Below, one piece after another: positions 8,572 to 17,007 of a stretch of DNA of 64,000 bases. Positions within the stretch are counted from its first letter, which is position 1; each line of letters begins with the position of its first letter. The stretch covers positions 62,001 through 126,000 of the forward strand of contig NZ_LYPB01000071.1 of the NCBI RefSeq assembly GCF_001653565.1, read 5' to 3'. This DNA is from Paenibacillus oryzisoli. Lineage in GTDB: Bacteria > Bacillota > Bacilli > Paenibacillales > NBRC-103111. The notes under the pieces were generated by a model, which saw only the letters and a list, made by a program, of their open reading frames with translations, made no database searches and had not been told where the DNA came from. The translations under genes were made by a program, and so were the position numbers.

Positions 8572-9099
8572 ATGAATAGACATGTGTTATGGCTCATCCT
8601 GCTCGGCCTGTTTATCCTTCAAGGCAGTTTAGTCGTATGGTTGCTGCCAGCCTCATGGCAAGCAATCGTGTATGTTACACCTCATTTACCTTTGGTATTC
8701 ATTATCTTTATTGGACTTTTTCATCATCGTCATGCGGCGTTGCTATACGGGCTTCTGTTTGGATTGTTACACGATTTCACTTACTATGGAGCGATGCTGG
8801 GTGTGTACTCTTTCAGCATGGGGCTCGTAGGTTATTTGGCAGGTCTTGTCCAGCGCAAGCAGCCCAATCTCATTTTTTACAATTTGCTTATTACAAGTTT
8901 AGGATTATTGCTTTTTGAGTTTCTCAACTATGGGATCAACCGCTTATTCAAACTAATCGCCATTGATTTGAATTGGGCTCTCACCCATTACATGCTCCCA
9001 AGTGTTCTATTCAATTTACTTGCGGCCTTGATTTGTTACGTTCCCATCCGCAAACTGCTTGAAGGCAAACGACTTGCAGCATCAGCGAAGGAAGATTAA
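8572..9099 (+). CDS. mreD: Rod shape-determining protein MreD
   Basis: A 175-residue hydrophobic protein with five to six predicted membrane segments and the MreD features HHRHAALLYGLLFGLLHDF and YSFSMGLVGYLAG. It is part of the MreBCD elongasome. I start it at ATG 8572, which has GAGGTGA 8 bases upstream; an in-frame GTG at 8560 would sit inside that ribosome site. It is translationally close to mreC and followed by minC. Confidence 0.9.
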   Translation: MNRHVLWLILLGLFILQGSLVVWLLPASWQAIVYVTPHLPLVFIIFIGLFHHRHAALLYGLLFGLLHDFTYYGAMLGVYSFSMGLVGYLAGLVQRKQPNLIFYNLLITSLGLLLFEFLNYGINRLFKLIAIDLNWALTHYMLPSVLFNLLAALICYVPIRKLLEGKRLAASAKED

Positions 9100-9171
9100 T
9101 TTTCCAGGGGATAAGCAGGAGAATTTAGAACAAGGGCCGAAATGTATAGGTTGGGAGGTCGTCATGCCATT

Positions 9172-9831
9172 ATGTCTGTAGCGAAGCACCACGTGATGAT
9201 TAAAGGGGTCAAAGATGGCCTAGTATTTTTACTAAATGACGCATGCGATTGGCAAGAGTTGTTGCAAGAACTGCAGCATAAGCTCGAGAAAACGCATCAA
9301 CAAATATTAACGGGTCCAATCATTCATGTGAATGTCAAACTGGGCAACCGTGAGGCCACCGATGAGCAGAAAGAAGAGATCCGAAATGTGATTAAGCAGA
9401 AGGGGAATCTCTTAATTCAATCCATTGAAAGCGATCCGCCTAAAGTGGAAGTTCCACCGGAACCCAAGGTATCTATGACAACGCTAAGAGGAATGATTCG
9501 CTCAGGACAAACCCTTCATAACGAAGGAGATTTGCTTTATCTTGGTGATGTCAACCCAGGTGGAATCATTACATCTACAGGGAATATTTACATCATGGGT
9601 TCACTTCGAGGAATGGCTCATGCAGGGTCTGATGGAGACGAGAAAGCCATCATTGCTGCGTCTCATATGCGGCCTACACAATTACGAATTGCTGGGGTCA
9701 TTAGTCGTTCGCCAGATGAGTGGGGAATCGAAGAGGCTTTCATGGAATTTGCTTATGTCAAAGACGGTAAAATGGAAATCGATAAGCTGCATCAGCTTCA
9801 TCGGATATGGCCGGATGCGCCACTTAAATAA
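9172..9831 (+). CDS. minC: Septum site-determining protein MinC
   Basis: MinC, recruited by MinD, blocks FtsZ ring assembly away from mid-cell. The N-terminal domain (about 1-100) opens with HHVMIKGVKDGLVFLL. The C-terminal beta-helix domain carries IRSGQTLHNEGDLLYLGDVN, GSLRGMAHAG and AASHMRPTQLRI, which is diagnostic. Start choice: ATG 9172 aligns with known MinC N-termini (a few residues before VxIKG). ATG 9142 in frame would add ten residues but precedes the GGGAGG at 9153. Together with minD it occupies the position seen in B. subtilis. Confidence 0.93.
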   Translation: MSVAKHHVMIKGVKDGLVFLLNDACDWQELLQELQHKLEKTHQQILTGPIIHVNVKLGNREATDEQKEEIRNVIKQKGNLLIQSIESDPPKVEVPPEPKVSMTTLRGMIRSGQTLHNEGDLLYLGDVNPGGIITSTGNIYIMGSLRGMAHAGSDGDEKAIIAASHMRPTQLRIAGVISRSPDEWGIEEAFMEFAYVKDGKMEIDKLHQLHRIWPDAPLK

Positions 9832-9867
9832 ATACTTATAACATAAACTGTGTCTGGGGTGAGGAAT

Positions 9868-10662
9868 ATGGGAGAGGCTATCGTTGTCACCTCAGGTAAG
9901 GGTGGCGTTGGTAAAACGACGACTTCCGCTAATCTGGGGACTGCACTTGCACTTCTTGGGAAGAAAGTATGCATGGTTGATACGGATATTGGCTTGCGTA
10001 ATCTGGATGTTGTGATGGGATTGGAAAATCGAATTATCTATGACCTTGTAGACGTTGCGGAAGGTCGTTGCCGTTTGCCGCAGGCGCTGATAAAGGATAA
10101 GAGATTTGATGAACTGTATTTATTACCTGCCGCTCAAACGAAGGACAAGCACGCCGTAACTCCGGATCAGGTGCGAACCATTATTATGGAACTCAAAAAT
10201 GATTTCGAATATGTCATTATTGACTGTCCGGCGGGTATTGAGCAGGGCTTTAAGAACGCGGTTGCTGGCGCAGATAAAGCTATTGTCGTCACAACTCCTG
10301 AAAATGCCGCTGTGCGTGATGCGGATCGGATTATTGGCCTTTTGGAAAATGAGAAAATATCTTCACCCAAGCTTGTCATCAATCGGATTCGTCCTCAAAT
10401 GGTGAAAAAAGGCGAAATGCTGGATATCGATGAAATTTGCTCTGTACTAGCTATCGATTTGTTGGGTATTGTACCTGATGATGAGCATGTGATTAAGGCT
10501 GCTAATCTAGGTGAGCCAACGGTGATGAACCCTTCATCTCGCGCAGCCATTGCCTATCGGAATATAGCTAGACGCATTGTTGGCGATACGGTGCCGCTCA
10601 TGCAGCTTGAGGACAAAACCGGTTGGGTAAAAAGAATGAAAAAGTTTATTGGAATAGGATGA
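9868..10662 (+). CDS. minD: Septum site-determining ATPase MinD
   Basis: A deviant Walker-type ATPase of 264 residues that binds the membrane in its ATP form and carries MinC. The P-loop GKGGVGKTT lies at about residues 10-18, followed by VDTDIGLRNLDVVMGLENR and the Walker B IIDCPAG. The C-terminal WVKRMKKFIGIG is the amphipathic membrane-targeting helix. The start is ATG 9868 preceded by GGGGTGAGG; an upstream in-frame GTG at 9850 is less likely. The rodA gene begins 8 bases after the stop. Confidence 0.96.
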   Translation: MGEAIVVTSGKGGVGKTTTSANLGTALALLGKKVCMVDTDIGLRNLDVVMGLENRIIYDLVDVAEGRCRLPQALIKDKRFDELYLLPAAQTKDKHAVTPDQVRTIIMELKNDFEYVIIDCPAGIEQGFKNAVAGADKAIVVTTPENAAVRDADRIIGLLENEKISSPKLVINRIRPQMVKKGEMLDIDEICSVLAIDLLGIVPDDEHVIKAANLGEPTVMNPSSRAAIAYRNIARRIVGDTVPLMQLEDKTGWVKRMKKFIGIG

Positions 10663-10669
10663 TAGTTCT

Positions 10670-11818
10670 GTGTTTGCCAAACTGAAAAACATTGATATTC
10701 CAATTGTTGTCATTCTGATTGCCTTCATGGTGATAAGTACAATGATGGTCTACAGTGCTTCTGTCGATCATCCGACCATTAACATCAGCATTTCCAAAAT
10801 TTTGATTTTATATGGAGTAGGACTTATCGCTTTTCTAGGCTGCAGTTTATTCGATTATCGTGTACTTTTACGTATCGCCCCCTACTTGTATGGGATTGGC
10901 ATTGTTTCACTGGTTGCTGTCTACTTTTTTGGTAAAAAGATTCATGGTGCCCGCGGCTGGTTTGAGCTTCCGGGAGGATTGACATTCCAACCTGCAGAGC
11001 TCGTCAAGTTAATTTTGATTGTTTGTATTACAGCACTGCTAGCCAGACGCGGCGGGGACTTACTTCAGGTGAAGAATGATATAATTCCCGTTGGTTTGGC
11101 TGTTTCTATTCCTTTCGTACTTGTGCTTATACAGCCTGATCTAGGGAATGCGATTATTTTTGTCATTATTCTGATTGGTATGCTATGGATTGGGAATATC
11201 AAATACTCACAGGTGTTGATAGCGATCCTCCTCGTAGTCGGAGTAGGTTTCCTGACACTTACCTTATACAAACATTTTCATGATAGTTTGTTTGAGATGC
11301 TTAAGGGATTCGGCTTTAGTCATTGGATGGACCGCATTGATACGTATCTGTACCCGCATGATGTATCCGAGGATGATAGTTGGCAAGTACGAAATGCAGT
11401 AAGAGCCATTGGTTCAGGTGGGCTTGAGGGAGAAGGGTATTTACAAGGTACTTCGGTACATAGTAATTTTATTCCTTATGCCTATTCCGATTCTATCTTT
11501 GTTGTGGTCGGTGAAGAATTCGGATTCCGTGGTTCTGCTGTCCTGTTGCTTATCTATTTCATGCTGATTTACCGGATGATTTTAATTTCGATTCAAAGTT
11601 CAAATATTGGTGGAGCTTACATTGTTGTCGGTGTCGTGTCGATGTTCGTTTTTCAAATATTCGAAAATGTAGGGATGTTAATCGGTATCATGCCATTGAC
11701 GGGCATTACGCTTCCATTTGTAAGCTATGGAGGTACTTCTCTTCTGATCAATATGCTCTCAATTGGTCTTGTCATGAGTGTGAAGTTGCATCAGGAGCGT
11801 GCCCCTGAATTGTTTTAA
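10670..11818 (+). CDS. rodA: SEDS-family peptidoglycan polymerase RodA
   Basis: A 382-residue polytopic membrane protein with about ten transmembrane segments. It belongs to the FtsW/RodA/SpoVE family, which polymerises lipid II into glycan strands. Conserved pieces are HGARGWFELPG, FQPAELVKL, QPDLGNA, AIGSGGLEGEGYLQG, FIPYAYSDSIFVVVGEEFGF and FVSYGGTSLLIN. The context after mreBCD-minCD favours RodA (elongation) over FtsW. The start is GTG 10670, almost overlapping minD. A terminator ends the transcription unit. Confidence 0.9.
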   Translation: MFAKLKNIDIPIVVILIAFMVISTMMVYSASVDHPTINISISKILILYGVGLIAFLGCSLFDYRVLLRIAPYLYGIGIVSLVAVYFFGKKIHGARGWFELPGGLTFQPAELVKLILIVCITALLARRGGDLLQVKNDIIPVGLAVSIPFVLVLIQPDLGNAIIFVIILIGMLWIGNIKYSQVLIAILLVVGVGFLTLTLYKHFHDSLFEMLKGFGFSHWMDRIDTYLYPHDVSEDDSWQVRNAVRAIGSGGLEGEGYLQGTSVHSNFIPYAYSDSIFVVVGEEFGFRGSAVLLLIYFMLIYRMILISIQSSNIGGAYIVVGVVSMFVFQIFENVGMLIGIMPLTGITLPFVSYGGTSLLINMLSIGLVMSVKLHQERAPELF

Positions 11819-11832
11819 TCCTTGATTATACT

Positions 11833-11868
11833 AAGCCCGTGGCCATATTGTGGTCGCGGGCTTGTTTC
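11833..11868 (+). terminator. Terminator after rodA
   Basis: AAGCCCG-T-GGCCA pairs with TGGTC-G-CGGGCTT around TATTG, then TGTTT. Confidence 0.7.
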
Positions 11869-11902
11869 AATTCCTGCAAACCGGTTGAGAAAAGCACTTT
11901 TC

Positions 11903-11931
11903 ACATAATCTTGTCCATGTGCTCATAGGCT
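11903..11931 (+). promoter_or_regulatory. Possible SigmaE promoter for spoIVFA
   Basis: ACATAAT (11903-11909), a 14-base spacer and CATAGGCT (11924-11931) loosely match the SigmaE pattern (-35 ATATT-like, -10 CATACA-like). B. subtilis spoIVF is known to be SigmaE-dependent. Confidence 0.35.
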
Positions 11932-11963
11932 GTACTAATGAAGTTCTATGAGGAGGGGATTCT

Positions 11964-12839
11964 ATGGTTATAAAAGATAAAGTAAAGCAACGCCGACTAG
12001 AGCGACTTCGCCATTTGCGAGAATCGTCAGAAGTTTCACAAGGAAATGGGAGCTCTCACAGATCCTCTCCGTCGCTTGATTTCCTAGTACCAACTCGACA
12101 GGTAGAGGAAATGCCCTTATATGCTGATCCTGACTGGAGAAGGCGAATGGAAGATCCTGAGTTTGCTTGGAGGCAGAAGCTTATGAAGGATATGGCGAAT
12201 GATGATTCAGAAAGAGGGTTGCTCACCCCGCCATCTGCTCGGAGAATTGCCATGAAGTTACTTATCAGTGGTGCCCTATTTGCCTCTATTTACGGTATGT
12301 TTCACATAGACAAGCCATGGGCTGATCAAGGGAAGCTCTATATAACGGCAGCACTAACGCAATCCTATGACTTTACAGCTGTGTCCGCGTGGTATGCTGA
12401 TAAATTCGGAGGCGCTCCTTCCTTTATTCCTAGCTTTAACCGTGCAGCCAATGAAGCAGTGATTGTAAGTACTTCGAAGCGTACGTTGTTCGCACCTGCC
12501 AAAGGAAGTGTGTTGATCAGGTATGATGGGAACCTTCATAAGGGTGTCAAACTGAACACAGCTGAGTTTGCGCCGGTGTATGCGATGGATACAGGACAAG
12601 TCATCTTCGCAGGTACGACGACGGATACGGGAGTAACCGTTATGATTCGCCATCCTGGCGGATTAGAATCGCTATACGGCGGACTCAGCGAGGCTACGGT
12701 TTCCGTAGGGGATTGGATGAAGGTGGGGGAGCCGATAGGTAAGGCTTCTGCCAAAGATTCAGCGAAGGGGAATCTGTATTTCTCTGTCATGAAAGAGGGC
12801 GTGACGATCAATCCGGCGGATGTGATCACATTTGATTAA
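11964..12839 (+). CDS. spoIVFA: Stage IV sporulation protein FA
   Basis: In B. subtilis SpoIVFA anchors and inhibits the SpoIVFB protease in the outer forespore membrane and takes part in the SigmaK checkpoint. This 291-residue homologue has a charged cytoplasmic N-terminus, one transmembrane segment at about 92-112 and a C-terminal LytM/M23-like domain (LFAPAKGSV, VYAMDTGQVIFAG, VMIRHPGGLESLYGGLSEATV, VGEPIGKASA). The domain lacks a clear zinc-ligand set, so it is a non-enzymatic M23 fold. GAGGAGG precedes the ATG. Its end overlaps spoIVFB by 8 bases. Confidence 0.88.
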   Translation: MVIKDKVKQRRLERLRHLRESSEVSQGNGSSHRSSPSLDFLVPTRQVEEMPLYADPDWRRRMEDPEFAWRQKLMKDMANDDSERGLLTPPSARRIAMKLLISGALFASIYGMFHIDKPWADQGKLYITAALTQSYDFTAVSAWYADKFGGAPSFIPSFNRAANEAVIVSTSKRTLFAPAKGSVLIRYDGNLHKGVKLNTAEFAPVYAMDTGQVIFAGTTTDTGVTVMIRHPGGLESLYGGLSEATVSVGDWMKVGEPIGKASAKDSAKGNLYFSVMKEGVTINPADVITFD

Positions 12840-13707
12840 ATGGGCAGGCACCAAGTATCGTTTCCATCCCCTTTTTACGCTAATTATGATTGGCTGTGCG
12901 ATAACGGGGTATTTCCTAGAGGCAATCACGCTATTCGGCATCGTACTCATTCATGAACTCGGACATCTAACCGCGGCGAAAGGGTTCGGTTGGAGAGTTC
13001 AAGAAGTGCAATTACTTCCCTTTGGCGGTGTCTTAATTGTTGATGAGCTAGGGAGTACATCTACGCGTGAAGAGTTGATCGTCGCTATAGCTGGACCACT
13101 ACAACACCTATGGATGATAGGGTTGGCGTTGATAATGAAGTCATTTGATATCGGAAATGGTAACTGGTGGGATTACTTCATTGAAGCGAATCTCATGATC
13201 GGTTTATTCAATCTGATACCTGTGATGCCGCTCGATGGCGGGAGAATTATGCAAGGCTTGTTAGGTTATATCATGTCCTTCCATAACACGATTGTCTATT
13301 CGGTTTGGATCAGTATGATTATTAGCTTATCGATCATTGTTATGTCGATGATTCAGCTTGTACAAGGGCAGCTGCCGATCAATTTCCTCGTTATCGGTCT
13401 GTTTTTACTTGTATCGAATTGGTACGCTTATCGGCAGATTCCGTATCACTTTCTGCGTTTTCTTATGGGGCGCGGCTTACGTGTAGGACAACTGCTGGGC
13501 CGAGGTACAAGAGCGCAGCCTATTGTCATTACGAAGCAGCTTACGATGGCGGAGACGCTAAAGCTTTTTATGCGAGAAAGATACCACTTAATTTATGTCG
13601 TAAATGAGGCAGGACGCATCCAAGCTGTTCTGCCCGAGCAGCAAATCGTAGGCGGTTATTTAGATGGGAAAAAACCGGGGAGTGCAGTTTCCGATCTTTT
13701 CATGTAA
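12832..13707 (+). CDS. spoIVFB: Sporulation site-2 metalloprotease SpoIVFB
   Basis: An intramembrane zinc protease; in B. subtilis it removes the pro-sequence of SigmaK. The 291-residue protein has about six membrane segments, the HELGH zinc motif at about residues 43-47 and the second ligand region NLIPVMPLDGGRI near 120-132. The C-terminal third (about 225-291) looks like a CBS domain (ITKQLTMAETLKLF; YHLIYVVNEAGRI). It starts at TTG 12832, overlapping spoIVFA by 8 bases, which suggests translational coupling. Confidence 0.93.
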   Translation: MIKWAGTKYRFHPLFTLIMIGCAITGYFLEAITLFGIVLIHELGHLTAAKGFGWRVQEVQLLPFGGVLIVDELGSTSTREELIVAIAGPLQHLWMIGLALIMKSFDIGNGNWWDYFIEANLMIGLFNLIPVMPLDGGRIMQGLLGYIMSFHNTIVYSVWISMIISLSIIVMSMIQLVQGQLPINFLVIGLFLLVSNWYAYRQIPYHFLRFLMGRGLRVGQLLGRGTRAQPIVITKQLTMAETLKLFMRERYHLIYVVNEAGRIQAVLPEQQIVGGYLDGKKPGSAVSDLFM

Positions 13708-13730
13708 AATAACTGGTGAGGTGAACATGT

Positions 13731-14894
13731 ATGAAGCAACTGATAATTCACTGCGCACCAGAGCTTACACAGGCGGCATTGCTAGAAGATGGACGTCTGG
13801 TGGAGTATGATACGCAGTATCCGCTTGAATCTCAACGGGCAGGCAGCATCTACATGGGCCGCATCGTGAACGTACTTCCTGGCATGCAAGCGGCATTCGT
13901 CGATATAGGACTTGCGAAGAATGCCTTTCTTTATATAGACGATCTCCTTCCCGTTCATGTGGACAAGCAGCCTAAGATTAAGCCTTCCATTGCAGATATT
14001 GCCGAGGTTGGGCAAATGCTAATGGTTCAAGTGAGCAAGGACCCCCAAGGCACCAAAGGGGCGCGAGTGACTACGCACGTTTCCATTCCGGGACGTTGGA
14101 TCGTGTATATGCCAGATGCTGATTATATTGCCATATCTCGCAAAATTGATCTAGAAGCTGAGCGGCAGCGACTGAAGCAGTTAGCAGAGGGTAATCTGAT
14201 GCCTGGTGAAGGCGTTATTATTCGAACAGGTGCAATAGGTCAAAGTGAAGAAGCCATCCGAGATGATCTGCAAAATTTACGCGATATATGGAGTAGCATT
14301 CTAGCGAAGCGCGATGAAACGCATGCTCCCGCACAGCTGTACCAAGACTTGGATTTATTGCCCAAACTAGCGCGAGATGTGATATCGGATGAAGTTCAAG
14401 AAGTGTGGATGAGCAACAACAAGGTCTTTGAAGAAATGAGAACTTTGCTCCGCAAACAGCAGCCGGGTTGGCGTGGCCGCATTGCTTTCTACGACCGTAG
14501 AACACCTATGTTCGATCATTTCGGCGTTACAGAAGAGTTGAATCAGAGCTTTCGTCGCAAAATTTGGCTTCCTAGCGGCGGCTATTTAATTATCGATCAA
14601 ACCGAAGCTCTTACCGTAATTGATGTCAATACAGGGCGATACACCGGTTCTGTTGATCTTGAGCAAACAGTTACAGATATTAATCGTGAAGCAGCTGTCG
14701 AGATCCCTAGGCTTTTGCGGCTTCGTAACCTTAGAGGCATTATAATTGTTGATTTTATTGATATGCATGGGGAAGACAATCGTGCGAAGGTCATGGCGAA
14801 TATGGCGGAAGCTGTGCGCAAGGATCGTTCTAAGACGACAATTGTTGGTTGGACCAAGTTAGGGTTGTTGGAACTGACGCGGAAACGCAAATAA
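13731..14894 (+). CDS. RNase E/G family ribonuclease, short at the C-terminus
   Basis: A 387-residue homologue of RNase G/E, an endoribonuclease acting on 5'-monophosphate RNA in RNA processing and decay. An S1 domain lies at about 35-125 (IYMGRIVNVLPGMQAAFVDIG), then the RNase H-like and DNase I-like parts. Both catalytic aspartates are visible: VIDVNTGRYTG and IIIVDFIDM. The protein ends just after GLLELTRKRK, where family members normally continue into the CPxC zinc-link and small domain. The stop is clean, and no cysteine pair is encoded in the next 40 bases in any frame. GAGGTG precedes the start. The ribosomal operon promoter follows directly. Confidence 0.88.
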   Translation: MKQLIIHCAPELTQAALLEDGRLVEYDTQYPLESQRAGSIYMGRIVNVLPGMQAAFVDIGLAKNAFLYIDDLLPVHVDKQPKIKPSIADIAEVGQMLMVQVSKDPQGTKGARVTTHVSIPGRWIVYMPDADYIAISRKIDLEAERQRLKQLAEGNLMPGEGVIIRTGAIGQSEEAIRDDLQNLRDIWSSILAKRDETHAPAQLYQDLDLLPKLARDVISDEVQEVWMSNNKVFEEMRTLLRKQQPGWRGRIAFYDRRTPMFDHFGVTEELNQSFRRKIWLPSGGYLIIDQTEALTVIDVNTGRYTGSVDLEQTVTDINREAAVEIPRLLRLRNLRGIIIVDFIDMHGEDNRAKVMANMAEAVRKDRSKTTIVGWTKLGLLELTRKRK

Positions 14895-14899
14895 AAGGT

Positions 14900-14929
14900 T
14901 TGCATATGAAAATAAAACTGTGATATAAT
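14900..14929 (+). promoter_or_regulatory. Promoter of the rplU-prp-rpmA operon
   Basis: TTGCAT (14900-14905), 18 bases, TATAAT (14924-14929). It drives the ribosomal protein genes and starts right after the RNase G stop. Confidence 0.7.
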
Positions 14930-14934
14930 ACTCG

Positions 14935-15045
14935 GAGTGTGTTGTTTAGGCATGCTGTAACCGCACGAAACAGGTCGAAGTACGCGAGTGGATTAGATTC
15001 CGTTCCGTCACCTGCACAAGGCGAGTCTGAGACATGAGGAGGTAA
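14935..15045 (+). promoter_or_regulatory. Untranslated leader of rplU, probable L21 leader element
   Basis: About 110 bases lie between the promoter and the ribosome site, with complementary segments and no open frame. Bacilli carry a structured L21 leader at this place that is thought to mediate autoregulation by L21. The assignment rests on position and length, not on a structural alignment. Confidence 0.45.
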
Positions 15046-15051
15046 GTGAAA

Positions 15052-15363
15052 ATGTACGCAATTATTGAAACAGGTGGTAAACAGTACAAAGTTCAAGAAG
15101 GCGATGTTCTTTACATCGAGAAATTGAACGCTGCTGAGGGTGAGGTTGTATCTTTTGATCGTGTGTTCTTGGTTTCCAAAGAGGATGGCCTAGTAGTAGG
15201 TGCTCCATTGGTTGCTGGTGCTTCCGTTTCCGCGAAAGTGGAGAAACACGGCAAAGGCGCAAAAGTCATCGTTTATAAGTACAAGCCGAAAAAGAACTAT
15301 CACAAAAAGCAAGGTCATCGTCAACCGTACACAAGAGTAGTAGTTGAGAAAATCCAAGCGTAA
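15052..15363 (+). CDS. rplU: 50S ribosomal protein L21
   Basis: A 103-residue primary rRNA-binding protein of the large subunit. It opens with [18 protein letters not shown] and ends with the basic [18 protein letters not shown] region, both typical of L21. I use ATG 15052, which sits 8-9 bases after GAGGAGG; the GTG at 15046 in frame is too close to it. First gene of rplU-prp-rpmA. Confidence 0.97.
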   Translation: MYAIIETGGKQYKVQEGDVLYIEKLNAAEGEVVSFDRVFLVSKEDGLVVGAPLVAGASVSAKVEKHGKGAKVIVYKYKPKKNYHKKQGHRQPYTRVVVEKIQA

Positions 15364-15374
15364 GAGACAAGCCT

Positions 15375-15728
15375 ATGATCTACGTGACCATAGAACGTCT
15401 TGAACTGGAATCACCTCAAATTCTTTCTTTTGTCGTTGAAGGCCATGCTGAGTTTGACGTGCCTGGCAAAGACTTGGTCTGCGCCGCGGTATCAGCGATA
15501 TCCGTTGGTACTTGTAATTCGATAGAATCCTTAACCGGCGTGATTCCCATTCACGAAATGGAGCCTGGACTGCTGGATGTAACCATCCCGGACAGTGCGC
15601 GCGACAATTCTGATACTTGGAATCAAGTGCAGTTAATTATAGAATCGATGATCGTCATGCTACAAACGATTGAACAAACTTACGGTGACTATATAACGAT
15701 TGAAACAATCTATCACAAAGGAGGATAA
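15375..15728 (+). CDS. prp: Ribosomal-processing cysteine protease Prp
   Basis: Prp removes the N-terminal extension of L27, an essential step in Firmicutes that carry that extension. The 117-residue protein contains the catalytic His in VEGHAEF (about residue 24) and the catalytic Cys in [11 protein letters not shown] (about residue 36), the expected spacing. It lies between rplU and rpmA, as in B. subtilis (ysxB). Its substrate motif is present in the next gene. Confidence 0.93.
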   Translation: MIYVTIERLELESPQILSFVVEGHAEFDVPGKDLVCAAVSAISVGTCNSIESLTGVIPIHEMEPGLLDVTIPDSARDNSDTWNQVQLIIESMIVMLQTIEQTYGDYITIETIYHKGG

Positions 15729-15732
15729 CACC

Positions 15733-16047
15733 ATGTTTTTGAAATTGGATCTCCAATTATTTGCTTCCAAAAAAGGGGTAGGTTCCACAAAGAACGGTCG
15801 TGACTCACACTCTAAGCGCCTTGGCGCTAAACGTGCTGACGGTCAAACTGTTACTGCTGGAAGCATTCTTTACCGTCAACGCGGTACGAAAATTCACCCA
15901 GGAACGAACGTAGGTATCGGTTCGGATGATACACTTTTCGCTTTGGTACAAGGCGTAGTGAAATTCGAGCGTTTGGGCCGCGATCGCAAAAAAGTGAGCG
16001 TATACCCAGTTGATGTAGCTCCTGTAGCTGCAGCTCTAGAAGCGTAA
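15733..16047 (+). CDS. rpmA: 50S ribosomal protein L27 with cleavable N-terminal extension
   Basis: A 104-residue large-subunit protein located near the peptidyl-transferase centre. The N-terminus [15 protein letters not shown] carries the LQLFA-type Prp cleavage site; mature L27 would start at about residue 12. The L27 signature [15 protein letters not shown] follows. AAAGGAGG precedes the ATG at 15733, only four bases after the prp stop. A strong terminator closes the operon. Confidence 0.97.
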   Translation: MFLKLDLQLFASKKGVGSTKNGRDSHSKRLGAKRADGQTVTAGSILYRQRGTKIHPGTNVGIGSDDTLFALVQGVVKFERLGRDRKKVSVYPVDVAPVAAALEA

Positions 16048-16051
16048 TTAG

Positions 16052-16090
16052 AATCCCTGGTGAGCGAGAGTTCATCAGGGATTTTTTCTC
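16052..16090 (+). terminator. Terminator of the L21-L27 operon
   Basis: AATCCCTGGTGA (16052-16063) pairs with TTCATCAGGGATT (16071-16083), followed by a T run. Confidence 0.85.
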
Positions 16091-16236
16091 AATATGCAAG
16101 GAAAGAACCTCTAACCGTGATCACTCATTTCGGATGGTCCGGGGCAGGGGTTTTCTCGTTTGTTTGGTGAAGTTTTCCAGGCAGCATGATATACTGGATG
16201 AACGGTTACAAAGCGGGAGAACGGGGCGAGCGGATA

Positions 16237-16992
16237 ATGAAGCAATTGGGCAGCGCACAGGTCTATGTATTAGCACTTGTGCTCATAGGATTGACTGGCT
16301 TGTTGGTGACAGAACCGTGGATTATTCGAGTGGCATTTCTACTAATTATTCTCGTAAGTGGGTATACAGCATGGAGACTACAAGTAAGTAGAATGGAAGA
16401 GAAGTGGCGTTCTACATTAAAGCAGCAAGAGCAAGAGGATCATCTTAAGCTGATTGCCGTTGTAAATCGCTTGCGGCACGATTGGATGAATGATACCCAA
16501 ATTTTATTTGGTTACATTCAAATGAAGAAGTTTGATAATTTGCGGCCCTATATGGAAAAAATAAAAATGACTATGCAGCAGGAAAGCAATCTCTCCAAAC
16601 TGGGAATCCCCTCCTTTATTGCTTACTTGCTTCAGTTCCGTGTACAGTCCAAGACATTAGAGCTGAATGTGGAAGTTGAGCAAGAAGTTAATCTTGGACA
16701 ACTCCCCATTAGTCACGGACTGATTGAACGATTGGTTCGGCAAGTGGTGGCATGCATCCAGGAACATACGGCATTCGAAGAGGGGGAAAGTGGCACACTC
16801 AGCTTGGAATTTGATGTTCAAGAAGATGGCTTACTGCTTGATTTTGTATATCAAGGCCCCTATAATCGGGAACAACTTGAGCAATCGGTTTTGGCACGTT
16901 TTTCGTCGAAAGGTTCACAGTATTTGCTTGAAAATGATGATTGGCATGAAGAAGAAGCAAGTGTCACGCTGCGATTGCCGTTTCATATATAA
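16237..16992 (+). CDS. spo0B: Spo0B-type sporulation phosphotransferase with a membrane anchor
   Basis: In B. subtilis Spo0B passes phosphate from Spo0F to Spo0A. The phosphotransfer helix is clear: LRHDWMNDTQILFGYIQM (about residues 83-100), with His in RHDWMN. The C-terminal part resembles a degenerate histidine-kinase-like domain. The position between rpmA and obgE is the B. subtilis spo0B position. Unlike soluble B. subtilis Spo0B, this protein starts with two hydrophobic segments (about 6-27 and 29-47). The start is uncertain: ATG 16237 follows GGGGCGAG, while in-frame ATG 16186 overlaps a TATACT -10-like word. It ends 15 bases before obgE and is likely cotranscribed. Confidence 0.8.
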   Translation: MKQLGSAQVYVLALVLIGLTGLLVTEPWIIRVAFLLIILVSGYTAWRLQVSRMEEKWRSTLKQQEQEDHLKLIAVVNRLRHDWMNDTQILFGYIQMKKFDNLRPYMEKIKMTMQQESNLSKLGIPSFIAYLLQFRVQSKTLELNVEVEQEVNLGQLPISHGLIERLVRQVVACIQEHTAFEEGESGTLSLEFDVQEDGLLLDFVYQGPYNREQLEQSVLARFSSKGSQYLLENDDWHEEEASVTLRLPFHI

Positions 16993-17007
16993 AGTTGAGG
17001 TGTAGAA

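Noticed and set aside
14895..14950. Frameshifted remainder of the RNase G C-terminus
   Set aside because: No CxxC-coding sequence in any frame before the rplU promoter.
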